Source: Candidatus Thiomargarita nelsonii
Lineage (GTDB): Bacteria; Pseudomonadota; Gammaproteobacteria; Beggiatoales; Beggiatoaceae
Direction: 5' to 3'
NCBI GenBank assembly: GCA_000785145.2
Contig: JSZA02000048.1
Coordinates: forward strand, 1-43,864
DNA: 43,864 bases
This document shows, piece after piece, positions 31,706 to 39,914 of this stretch; within the stretch, counting starts at the first letter, position 1; the number at the start of each line of letters is the position of its first letter. Position numbers and translations under genes: made by a program. The notes beneath the pieces were generated by a model that saw only the letters and a program-made list of their open reading frames with translations, did no database searches and had not been told where the DNA came from.

Positions 31706-32962
31706 TTGATTAAATATTTTACGGTTGAAAATTTTCGTTCTATAAAGAACGAAAGTGTCTTAGAATTTGATGTCAATCTCAAGAAAGGAATAGCTTGCCC
31801 CGCCCACCCTTTAATTGGATTAGCCGGGGCTAATGCATCCGGTAAGACGGCTTTATTACAAGCCCTTTCCTTTGTGTTTTGGTTTTTGAAAGATTCATTT
31901 TTGACCCAAGAACCCGATGAAGAAATCCCTCTTGATGCTTTTTGTACACAAAAACACCTACCAACACGTTTTCTTATGATTTTTTCTCATAATACTTTGA
32001 TTGAAAATCAGAAGAAAAGGATTGATTATGAATATCAACTCTGTATTAATAAAGAAAAAGTGCTCTCTGAATCACTCCATTATTCTCATCAGAATGCTGA
32101 AAGACAGTGTGCGTATATTCGAGAGGATAAAACCGTTAAATTTGGTGAACAAATATCCAAGATAAGTACTTCCGGTTTAAGACAAAACAGTTCTATCATT
32201 TCTTATGCTGCCCAAGATGATACCCAAGTCATTGCTAAATCATGTAAAGAGTATATTGTTCATAGCAATGTCAGTCATGGCGGCTTCAGAGAAGAACACT
32301 TCAAACCTCAGCGTTTAGAAAAGATGATTGAAGATGAATATTTTCAAACACGTTTGCCGGCATTTTTGCCTATCGCCGATGTTGGTATTGAGACGGTAGC
32401 ACTTAAAAAGGCTGATGAAGAAGAACTTAATAAATTACTGGCAGCTTTACAGAATTTAGATGATGAAAACAAGGAGCGTCTCCCTGAAAAATTATTGGAT
32501 ATGCTGCAAACCAAAACAGAATTCGACAGAAAACAATTGGTTTTCACACATCAGATAGAGGGTCATTTGATTGATTTTTCAAGTCCTGAGCGAGAAAGTG
32601 CCGGCACCTTGCAATTTTTAATTTTGTTATATCGGATTTTATCCACATTAGAAAACGGTCATTTATTGATACTGGATGAGATCGAATTAAAGCTGCATCA
32701 GAATTTAATTGCTTTTTTGATTGGATTATTTCAAAATCCTGATGAAAATAGCAATTGTGCCCAGCTCATTTTCTCTTTTCATAATGCGGCGTTTATGGAA
32801 TTGCTGATGCCGGAACAATTATGGTTTGCTGAAAAAAATGATGAAGGTCAAACTGAGTTATTTTCAGCCGCCGATTTTCAGGACATCAAGGATTTACATC
32901 AAAAAAACCTTGAAAAATTATATCGCCTCGGTCGATTTGGTGCCACACCTAGAGGATTGTAA
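31706..32962 (+). CDS. AAA ATPase of an AbiL/RloAB-like pair
   Basis: A 418-residue ATPase of the AAA_15/AAA_21 group. It has an opening strand MIKYFTVENFRSIKNES, Walker A GLAGANASGKTALLQAL (about 40-56), the signature-like SPERESAGTLQFLILLYRIL, Walker B LLILDEIELKLHQN and the following QLIFSFHNAAFM. A long helical insertion (about 215-285, rich in Asp, Glu and Lys) sits between the two halves. The start is TTG 31706, seven bases after AAGAGG; the open frame from 31667 adds a hydrophobic stretch that looks untranslated. The stop overlaps the start of rloB-like (TAATG). ATPase + RloB pairs act in abortive infection (AbiL) and near type I restriction loci; that role is inferred. Confidence 0.86.
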   Translation: MIKYFTVENFRSIKNESVLEFDVNLKKGIACPAHPLIGLAGANASGKTALLQALSFVFWFLKDSFLTQEPDEEIPLDAFCTQKHLPTRFLMIFSHNTLIENQKKRIDYEYQLCINKEKVLSESLHYSHQNAERQCAYIREDKTVKFGEQISKISTSGLRQNSSIISYAAQDDTQVIAKSCKEYIVHSNVSHGGFREEHFKPQRLEKMIEDEYFQTRLPAFLPIADVGIETVALKKADEEELNKLLAALQNLDDENKERLPEKLLDMLQTKTEFDRKQLVFTHQIEGHLIDFSSPERESAGTLQFLILLYRILSTLENGHLLILDEIELKLHQNLIAFLIGLFQNPDENSNCAQLIFSFHNAAFMELLMPEQLWFAEKNDEGQTELFSAADFQDIKDLHQKNLEKLYRLGRFGATPRGL

Positions 32963-33489
32963 TGACAAGGAAAACCAGAAAACAGAGGACAAGTCAGCCA
33001 GTCTATTACTTTATTGTAGAAGGCTGTACAGAAGAAAATTATATTCGGCTTTTGAAGACAATTTACCGCAAGCCCGGAAAAATTAAAAATTGTGACGGAG
33101 GAAGTGCGAAAAATGTTTTAGAGGAGGCTGAAAAGCTTATTCAAAACAACGGTGATGATTGTTCTGGTTATGTGATTTGGTTTGATGGAGACACCTACTT
33201 ACCAGATGACTTTAACTTAAAGAATAAACTTTCAGCTCGCACTGACACTTCAGTTTATATTACACAACCCTGTGTGGAAAGCTGGTTGCTTGCCCATTTT
33301 CAGAAAATCAATTTGAATAGCCATAAGAAATGTAGAGAATACGAAAAGGCACTTGATCATCGTGATCGTATTCCAGGTTATAAAAAATCTGATTGTAGTC
33401 TGCTAAAAAAATATATTGGAAAAAAACAAATTGAAACGGCGATTAAGAATTATCCAAATATTGGAAACATACCTAAAAAATTCTTATAA
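32962..33489 (+). CDS. RloB-domain (Toprim-like) effector
   Basis: A 175-residue RloB-family protein. The basic start MTRKTRKQRTSQPVYYFIVEGCTEENYI contains the strand and Glu of the Toprim-like core (I-V-E-G-x-x-E). VIWFDGDTY supplies the D-x-D metal-binding pair at about 75-78. TQPCVESWLLAHF is a strong RloB hallmark (P-(C/S)-(V/F)-E-x-W-L-L-x-H). CREYEKALDHRDRIPGYKKSD follows. All core acidic residues are present, so the pair appears intact. Translation is coupled to the ATPase gene. It is the likely toxic nuclease or nucleotide-cleaving arm of the system. Confidence 0.85.
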   Translation: MTRKTRKQRTSQPVYYFIVEGCTEENYIRLLKTIYRKPGKIKNCDGGSAKNVLEEAEKLIQNNGDDCSGYVIWFDGDTYLPDDFNLKNKLSARTDTSVYITQPCVESWLLAHFQKINLNSHKKCREYEKALDHRDRIPGYKKSDCSLLKKYIGKKQIETAIKNYPNIGNIPKKFL

Positions 33490-33815
33490 GTACAGGGATT
33501 ATATATATACTGTGCTCCCTCATAAATTGCGCTTTTTTGTCTGATTCAGACAAAAAGGGGGATAAAAAATCTTGTTGGATATGGAAGTTGTGTAGATCAA
33601 TATCACCGATTTGGGAACACTTAACCGGTTTGTACGAATTAAACCTATCTAACACGGGCGGCTATACTAGAAACTATGGCGATTTGTCCGTGAAGATGTG
33701 TTAAATACATTTAAAGACTTGCGCTATATAGATCATGATGAAGCCGTGAATGTGCCAAAGCGTTTGAAAGAAAAGTTGGAAATTTTGAAACATGAGTGAA
33801 TGAGGAGGTTATATT
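33490..33815. other. Intergenic with a 42-residue gene tail
   Basis: 33671-33799 (+) is an open tail without a start (KLWRFVREDVLNTFKDLR then IDHDEAVNVPKRLKEKLE), ending just before the next ribosome binding site. It looks like the C-terminus of a lost gene. The rest shows nothing recognisable. Confidence 0.45.
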
Positions 33816-34638
33816 ATGAGTAGAAAACCAGAATCTACTGGGATGTCTCGTCGGCAAGTACTCGGCTATACAGTCGTAACAGGTGTCACTTTGACAGCAT
33901 GGGCAGTTGAGTATTTATTACCCCCAAAACCAATACCCGATCGGCGCCCTGAACCCACCCCTAAAATAGACAGTTTGCATATAGTTCGGGTTATGGGTCA
34001 ATGCCATTAAGTTAAGGTTTTTTTGTAGGGTGGGTAGGGGCAATCCCTTGTGGTTGCCCGCGCAACATCGTTATGGGACGCCCAACCCACCATTGTTAAA
34101 AATTTCAACGAGTTGGTGGGTTTCGAACCGCTCTACCCACCCTACAAAAAAAACGCATTTATGCTTAACTTAATGGCATTGGGTTATGGGTGGAATCATA
34201 CTGGATGCTGCTGAAGCGGTTTTGGTTGAAGTGACTCAAGAGTGGATTACCCGTTGTATCAACGGAAACTGTGCTCTTTCTTTCTATAAAACACCGCCAG
34301 TTTATGAAAAAAATTTCAACCATCCCCTCTATAAGCGTGCTGTTTCGCAGAGAGGATTATGTGAGACAATTGAGCATCCAAATGGTCAAGTGGCTGTGCA
34401 ATTGACAGAAGAGCAACAACTGCGACGCTTTGAAACTCTACACCAGTATCTGGTAGACAATAAAATTCGTGTCAAATTGGTGACGGATGAGGTTTCACAC
34501 TTGGTTACATCCAAAATGCCGGTTGATGATTTGTTTAGCTTGGATTATATGGTGATAGATATAGGAGAGAGACGACGGCATTATGAGAAGATGATAGAAA
34601 TAACGGGAGTGAGTTTGTTTGAACAGTGGTATGGATGA
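33816..34638 (+). pseudogene. Membrane-anchored or Tat-exported protein gene split by a MITE
   Basis: Removing the MITE and one duplicate of its 10-bp target restores a single 209-residue frame: 61 codons (33816-33998), then 148 more (34192-34638). The joined text reads HIVRVMGGIILDAAEAVL. The N-terminus MSRRQVLGYTVVTGVTLTAW has a twin-arginine-like SRRQVLG followed by a hydrophobic segment. Export by Tat, or a simple membrane anchor, is likely. The body is unknown: acidic/basic mixed helices and strands (FETLHQYLVDNKIRVKLVTDEV), Cys in INGNC and RGLCET. AGGAGG lies 8 bases before the ATG. With the 193-base insert the frame stops at codon 65. Confidence 0.85.
33999..34181. mobile_element. IS4-type MITE, 183 bp, with GGTTATGGGT duplication
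   Basis: It begins CAATGCCATTAAGTTAAG and ends CTTAACTTAATGGCATTG. GGTTATGGGT flanks it directly (33989-33998, 34182-34191). The interior holds other repeat families (GTAGGGTGGGTA..., GGGCAATCCC...GGTTGCCC). The element reads as a minimal MITE that was itself invaded by other modules. Confidence 0.92.
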
Positions 34639-34763
34639 AATCTACCATGAACTCATGCCAGACTGATACGTTATCAGTTATAGAAGTTCTTTTAACCTTT
34701 GGTATTTGCAATACCCGTGTAGATTTTAGCTAATAAAGGCGCCCAATTGATTTCACATCAATA

Positions 34764-34841
34764 AGCCATTTCCGCCAATGATGATGTTAAAGTGAGGCTG
34801 AAAATCTATCGTGATTTCAGCCTCTGAAATTTTTGAGCCTT
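34764..34841 (-). pseudogene. Fragment of a second ptuA-like gene
   Basis: The minus strand repeats, with few changes and a 5-base deletion, the start of the ATPase gene at about 36270-36350 (coding LKNFRGFEEITRDFQPHF then NIIIGGNG). It lies directly behind the truncated PtuB-like gene and suggests a collapsed or partly duplicated locus. Confidence 0.8.
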
Positions 34842-35129
34842 TTAAAATTTTCGTTTTAAATAATCTTCAAGAAGGTACACCGCCACGCCACAAAAGCGTT
34901 TTAGCTTTCCAAGACTATCTTTCCTTTTGTAATCTTCAATTTTCTGTTCTATTTTCTCTTTTTCAAACCCATTAATACTCTGAATAAGCGTTAAAATAAA
35001 ATTTTGTCTTTTCGTTTTCAGACGCTCTGCATTTAAGTTCAGAATCTCAATGGTACTTAAAATCGCTTTTTGTTCAGCGATAAACGCTTTAAGTGATGAT
35101 GGCTCTTTACTTTTCTCAATGTATATCAT
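34842..35129 (-). pseudogene. PtuB-like protein lacking its HNH nuclease core
   Basis: A 95-residue open frame. The first 20 residues (MIYIEKSKEPSSLKAFIAEQ) match the start of Septu PtuB / retron-type HNH proteins (I-x-K-S-x-E-P-x-S-L). The rest (STIEILNLNAERLKTKR then IEDYKRKDSLGKLKRFCGVA) matches their C-terminal end. Full-length members have about 200 residues, with the C-x-x-C and H-N-H nuclease core between these parts. Here that core is absent and the reading frame is maintained across the junction. The protein should be nuclease-dead. It could be a neutralised remnant or, speculatively, a selected antitoxin-like form. It starts 5 bases after the ATPase stop. Confidence 0.7.
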
Positions 35130-35134
35130 CGTTG

Positions 35135-36367
35135 TTATTCAACAAAGTTAATTAAAACATCAGCTTTGACAAGTTCATTGTCTTCAATACCAAGATTCGC
35201 CTCCAAGGTTTTTCTTAATGCTAACGCCGTTTTAGATTTTCCTTCCCCTTCTTCAATCAATGCCAAATATTTATCCAACTCTTTTTGTACCGAATCAACT
35301 CGGGCGTTAGTCCCCATCGCCTGTCTTAACACATTATTTACATCCCGCCCATAAGTATGATCGGTACGATAAGCCTTATTGTCTGTTAGGGTAATCACAT
35401 TGTCTGCCACCGTGCTGAGTATTAAAGGGGAGTGCGTGGTTGCAATAAACTGTATTTTGGGAAAGGTGGTTTTTAGGTCAAAAATGACCTTTTGTTGCTT
35501 TGCTGGATGTAAATGCAAGTCAAGTTCATCAATTAAGACAATGCCATCACTGTCAAAAGCCGCTTTTTGGCCTAAATGTGGATTTAAGCTGGTACAACGG
35601 AAGGCAATATCGGCAACCATTGCCAACAGATTTCTAACGCCATCACTAAGTTGCTTAAAGGGCAAAATACGACCATCTTTAAACGCCATCATTAGAGCAT
35701 CTTCATTCAAATCAAAATAAAGTTTTTGGCACTCAGAGAGGCAGCGACTCACTGCGTTTCTGACGACTTTGAGTTCAAACGGTTCTTTGCCCTGCTGTAA
35801 TGCGACTAATTCTTTGCCCTTAAACCATTGGGTAAAAAGGACATTATTTGAGGTGGAATTCAGTCCATTATAATAGCCCCTGAATCTTGAGCCTTTAGTG
35901 ACAAAGTCGGTTTCTTTGCCATTAATCCAAAGTCTGTTAGTGGAATAGTAGGCTATTACTGGTAAATTAATATTTTTTCCGGCTCGTACTTTATCCTGAA
36001 TTTGTTGGGCGAGCGTTTTGATATTTTTAGCCTTGACAACGGTTGTTTTATTATTGCTACCCTTTCGTTCTCTGAGCCACGCCAGACTTTCATCAGCGAT
36101 TTCTCCCCAACATTCAACTTGAACGGAGAATTGAGGCTCAATATTATCTTTATAATTGCTCAGGTGAATGTCATCAGATTGGATTGAGCGACTGCTAACG
36201 CCATCAATACCTAGAAAAAAAGAAGCGGCTGCAATACTTAAACCTTCTAAGACTGCCGTTTTGCCGCTGCCATTTCCGCCAATGATGATGTTAAAGTGAG
36301 GCTGAAAATCTCTCGTGATTTCTTCAAAGCCTCTGAAATTTTTGAGCCTTAGTTTGTTGAGTTTCAT
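35135..36367 (-). CDS. Septu-type ATPase (PtuA-like)
   Basis: A 410-residue ABC-type ATPase of the RecF/SMC-like group. It has an N-terminal strand MKLNKLRLKNFRGFEE, Walker A IIIGGNGSGKTAVLEGL (about 28-44), a long middle region (INLPVIAYYSTNRLW), the signature region LPFKQLSDGVRNLLAMVADI, Walker B DGIVLIDELDLHLHP and the H-loop FIATTHSPLILS. The tail (ALRKTLEANLGIEDNELVKADVLINF) is typical of PtuA/AAA_23 proteins. ATG 36367 is chosen over the in-frame TTG at 36382. The pairing with a PtuB-like gene identifies the locus as Septu-like, an anti-phage system in which the ATPase licenses an HNH nuclease. The ATPase appears intact although its partner is gutted. Confidence 0.87.
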   Translation of the reverse strand: MKLNKLRLKNFRGFEEITRDFQPHFNIIIGGNGSGKTAVLEGLSIAAASFFLGIDGVSSRSIQSDDIHLSNYKDNIEPQFSVQVECWGEIADESLAWLRERKGSNNKTTVVKAKNIKTLAQQIQDKVRAGKNINLPVIAYYSTNRLWINGKETDFVTKGSRFRGYYNGLNSTSNNVLFTQWFKGKELVALQQGKEPFELKVVRNAVSRCLSECQKLYFDLNEDALMMAFKDGRILPFKQLSDGVRNLLAMVADIAFRCTSLNPHLGQKAAFDSDGIVLIDELDLHLHPAKQQKVIFDLKTTFPKIQFIATTHSPLILSTVADNVITLTDNKAYRTDHTYGRDVNNVLRQAMGTNARVDSVQKELDKYLALIEEGEGKSKTALALRKTLEANLGIEDNELVKADVLINFVE

Positions 36368-36382
36368 TGGGTACCTAATCAA

Positions 36383-36655
36383 GCTTTTTTGAAATTAACT
36401 GAATTAACAGTCATTTGTATAATGACTAAGCAAGTAGTTTCAGGTGGTATGGTACTTTGACACAAGGTTTAATATTTGTCAATAAAAAACAATGTTTTTT
36501 TAACATATTGACCCTTGAATCACGGATTTTATGGATTACACAGATTACGCTGATTTAAAGTCAAAGTCAAAAGCTCAGATAATGAGTGTTTTCAGGTTTT
36601 TAATCCGCGTCATCCGTGTAATCCGTAAAATCCGCGATTCAAGGGTCTTGCTCGT
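36383..36655. repeat. Repeat copy 3 and a long inverted repeat
   Basis: 36452-36500 repeats the end of the dispersed element at 28501/31106 (TTGACACAAGG...TTTGTCAA). At 36509-36653 two arms of about 45 bases, GACCCTTGAATC(A/G)CGGATTTTA and their mirror, flank about 55 bases, so the DNA or RNA can fold into a long hairpin. It lies between two minus-strand operons, upstream of ptuA and downstream of the RND pump gene. No gene. Confidence 0.75.
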
Positions 36656-39600
36656 TTACTCTTCCTTCTCAACAGCAAACCATTTATACAAAGCCGGAAT
36701 CACCAACAAAGTCAACACCGTCGAAGTCATTAATCCGCCCAGTACAACGGTAGCTAATGGGCGTTGCACTTCGCTACCCGTACCCGTTGAATACAATAAT
36801 GGCAATAAACCTAATGCCGTTGTCAAAGCCGTCATCAGCACCGGGCGAATACGCCGGCAAGCCCCTTTAATTGCAGCCTCATCTACCCCGAAACCTTCAG
36901 AAACCAATTGATTTAAATAGCTTACCAGTACCATGCCATTACCCAAAGCAATCCCAAATAAAGCGATAAAACCCACCGATGACGGTACCGATAGATTTTC
37001 TCCCGCTATCCACAGTGCCACAACACCGCCCACCAGGGCTAAGGGAATATTGAATAAAATTAACAGCGCGTTTTTCAGCGAATTGAAGCTAGAAAAAAGC
37101 AATAAAAAAATCATCAACAAAGTTATGGGTACCACCACCGCTAAGCGTTTATTAGCTTCTTGTTGTAAACGGAATTGTCCTCCCCAAGTCACCAAATAAC
37201 CGGCGGGCAGCGTGATTTCTGCCCCAATCGCTTGTTGTGCCTCCTCGACAAAGGAGCCAATGTCGCGCCCAAGCACGTTAGCTTGAATAGTGATAAAACG
37301 TTGACTATTTTCACGGGTGATTTGCCGAGAGCCGACAATTTCTTCAATCTGAACTAATTCAATCAGCGGCACCCGGATACCATTGTCAGATTGTATGATA
37401 ATTTTTTCGATAGCCTCTCTCGTGTTGCGAGATTCCAGTGGATAGCGCACCAAAATGTCAAAACGCAGTGTTCCTTCAAAAATAAAGCCCGCTTGCGCCC
37501 CACCAACCGCCGCCCCAATGACCGTTTGCACTTCTGACACATTAAGCCCATAGCGAGCAATAGCTTGTCGATTCACCTTAATCAAAAGTTGCGGCGCACC
37601 GATCACCTGATCCACTTGAACATCAGCCGCACCCGGCACTTCTTGCACGACAGCGGCAATTTCATCCGCTTTAGCTTTTAACTTATCAAGTTCATCTTGA
37701 GCAAAAAGCTTAATCGCCAATTCTGCTCGGACGCCTTCCAATAACTCATCAACTGTCATCGCAATGGGCTGAGTCAAATTGAGCATAATACCGGGGATTT
37801 CGCCTAACTCTTCACGGATTTCTGTCAGCAAGGCTTGTTGTGAAGCAAAACGCCACTCTTGTTTAGGTTTCAATAAAAGGTACATTTCAGCACTATTAAC
37901 GGGATCAGTATGGGCACCCACTTCTCCGCGCCCAATCCGCGAAACCACTTCCGTAATTTCTGGAATTTTTAATAATCGTTTTTCCACCAGCATAGTCAGG
38001 CGCTGACTTTCAGTGAGCGCAATTGACGGCGCCATCGTCAGTCGTACCACTATCGTGCCTTCTTGTAAAGTCGGCGTGAATTCTGACCCTAAACGGGGAA
38101 AAATGACGACTCCGACTATAATAAAACTCAAGGCTAAACTCACAGCCAACAAGCGAAAGCGAACAAATAAGCTAACAATCGGCTTATAAACCATGATAAG
38201 TATTCGTAGTAATAAACCCTTTGAATTCGGCTTGTGCATCAAAAAATCAGACAATACCGGTGCCAACAACATAGCAAAAATCAGTGAACCAAACATGGAC
38301 AACGCCACCGTATAAGCTAAAGGGCGGAAAGTTTTACCTTCAACACCTTGCAGCGTGAATAAAGGTAAAAACACCACGATGACAATCGTCACGGCAAAAA
38401 AAATCGGACGGCTCACTTCTTGACAAGCGGCTAAGATGATTTGCCGTCGTGAATTATTTGATTGACGCAATAAACGGTCAACATTTTCAACAATGACAAT
38501 AGCTCCATCGACCATCATGCCAATCGCAATGGCTAATCCACCAAAAGACATTAGATTGGCGGAAATGCCAAAATAATTCATGCCAAGCATAGCAAATAGC
38601 ACGGAAAAGGGGATGGAAAATGCAACCACAATGCTGGCGCGAAATCCCCCTAAAAAAATCATCAGGATAATGATCACGAGAGCAATGCCTTGCAACAAAG
38701 CATCGGTGACGGTTTTAATACTGGCTTGTACTAAGGTTTTTTGTTCATAATAAGAAACAATTTTAAGTCCAGCGGGCAAAATGCCATTGATTTGTTCAAT
38801 TTTATTTTCAACCCGTTCAATCACGCTAGAAGAGTTGGTACCAAAGAGTTTGATGACCATACCAGCCACCACTTCTTCTTCCCCGTTGCGAGTTTGTAAG
38901 CCACGTCTGATGGCGCCGCCTATTTTGATGTCCGCCAATTGTCGCAAATAAACCGGTGTGCCTTGTTTTGAAGTGATGACAATCTGATTTAAATCTTCAA
39001 TATTGTCGACTAAGCCCACTGAACGCACCACAAATTCTTCGCGGTTTTTTTCGATAAATTGTGCGCCGACGTTTAAATTATTAGCTTTAATTTTGTCGAT
39101 AACTTCGGTGATGGAGACATTGTAGCGCAACAGGGCGGCTGGATGAATGACGACATGGTATTGTTTTTCATAGCCACCAATCCCCAACACTTCTGTGACA
39201 CCGGGCACTGTTTGCAAGTTGAATTTCACCAGACGATCATGGATGGTGCGTAAAGCTTCAAGACTACGCTGCCCCGTTTCATCATGCAAATAATAAAACA
39301 GTATCAAACCCATGCCGGTTGAAATGGGACCTAATTTTGGATCACCAAAACCGTCTGGAATTTCATCTCTGGCTTCTTGTAAGCGTTCATTAACCCGTTG
39401 GCGGGCAAAATAAATATCCATGCCTTCTTCAAAATAGACATTAACCACCGATAAGCCAAAATTAGAAATGGAGCGAATTTTCTCGACCCCGGGTAAGCCA
39501 TTCATCGCGCTTTCAATGGGATAGGTGACATATTTCTCTATTTCCTCTGGAGCGAGTCCCTCGGTTTCGGTAAAAATCTGGACGAGATTAGGCGAAACAT

Positions 39601-39709
39601 CGGGAAAAGCATCCAGTGGTAATTGTCGATAACTGTAATAGCCCGATACCATGATTAACACGGCGAAGGCGAGCATTAATAATTTCTGTTTAAGGATAAA
39701 TGACATCAT
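36656..39709 (-). CDS. Heavy-metal efflux RND transporter (CzcA/CusA family)
   Basis: A 1017-residue inner-membrane proton-driven pump that moves metal ions out through a tripartite complex. The N-terminus (MMSFILKQKLLMLAF; helix 1, then YYSYRQLPLDAFPDVSPNLVQIFTETEGLAPEEIEKYVTYPIE compressed) has the HME-RND hallmark PDVSPNLVQ. The transmembrane-helix-4 proton-relay motif reads GGLAIAIGMMVDGAIVIVEN. Twelve transmembrane helices and two large periplasmic loops are in place. The methionines that define Cu/Ag pumps are not clear from this view, so the ion (Cu, Ag, Zn, Co, Cd, Ni) is left open. The adaptor gene lies upstream, separated by a MITE. No outer-membrane CzcC/CusC gene is in the window. 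Confidence 0.94.
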   Translation of the reverse strand: MMSFILKQKLLMLAFAVLIMVSGYYSYRQLPLDAFPDVSPNLVQIFTETEGLAPEEIEKYVTYPIESAMNGLPGVEKIRSISNFGLSVVNVYFEEGMDIYFARQRVNERLQEARDEIPDGFGDPKLGPISTGMGLILFYYLHDETGQRSLEALRTIHDRLVKFNLQTVPGVTEVLGIGGYEKQYHVVIHPAALLRYNVSITEVIDKIKANNLNVGAQFIEKNREEFVVRSVGLVDNIEDLNQIVITSKQGTPVYLRQLADIKIGGAIRRGLQTRNGEEEVVAGMVIKLFGTNSSSVIERVENKIEQINGILPAGLKIVSYYEQKTLVQASIKTVTDALLQGIALVIIILMIFLGGFRASIVVAFSIPFSVLFAMLGMNYFGISANLMSFGGLAIAIGMMVDGAIVIVENVDRLLRQSNNSRRQIILAACQEVSRPIFFAVTIVIVVFLPLFTLQGVEGKTFRPLAYTVALSMFGSLIFAMLLAPVLSDFLMHKPNSKGLLLRILIMVYKPIVSLFVRFRLLAVSLALSFIIVGVVIFPRLGSEFTPTLQEGTIVVRLTMAPSIALTESQRLTMLVEKRLLKIPEITEVVSRIGRGEVGAHTDPVNSAEMYLLLKPKQEWRFASQQALLTEIREELGEIPGIMLNLTQPIAMTVDELLEGVRAELAIKLFAQDELDKLKAKADEIAAVVQEVPGAADVQVDQVIGAPQLLIKVNRQAIARYGLNVSEVQTVIGAAVGGAQAGFIFEGTLRFDILVRYPLESRNTREAIEKIIIQSDNGIRVPLIELVQIEEIVGSRQITRENSQRFITIQANVLGRDIGSFVEEAQQAIGAEITLPAGYLVTWGGQFRLQQEANKRLAVVVPITLLMIFLLLFSSFNSLKNALLILFNIPLALVGGVVALWIAGENLSVPSSVGFIALFGIALGNGMVLVSYLNQLVSEGFGVDEAAIKGACRRIRPVLMTALTTALGLLPLLYSTGTGSEVQRPLATVVLGGLMTSTVLTLLVIPALYKWFAVEKEE

Positions 39710-39729
39710 TTTTTTTTCTCTCTTATTAC

Positions 39730-39912
39730 GAAAATAATAATATACCAGTCAGGGCAACCATAAAGGATTGGGGCAACCATAAAGGATTGCCCCTACAATA
39801 TTTGTTGGCATGTAGGGGCAATCCCTTGTGGTTGCCCTTGGTATACGGTAATCATGGGCATGTAGGGGCAATCCCTTGTGGTTGCCCTTGGTATATTATT
39901 ATTTGGGAGTTG
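39730..39912. mobile_element. MITE between the RND adaptor and pump genes
   Basis: AATAATAATATACCAGTCAG at the left and GGTATATTATTATTTGGGAG then TTGCC at the right are inverted. Four GGGCAACC/GGATTGCCCC modules lie inside, including a near-direct duplication. It separates two genes that are normally contiguous, so it may change their co-expression. Confidence 0.65.
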
Positions 39913-39914
39913 CC

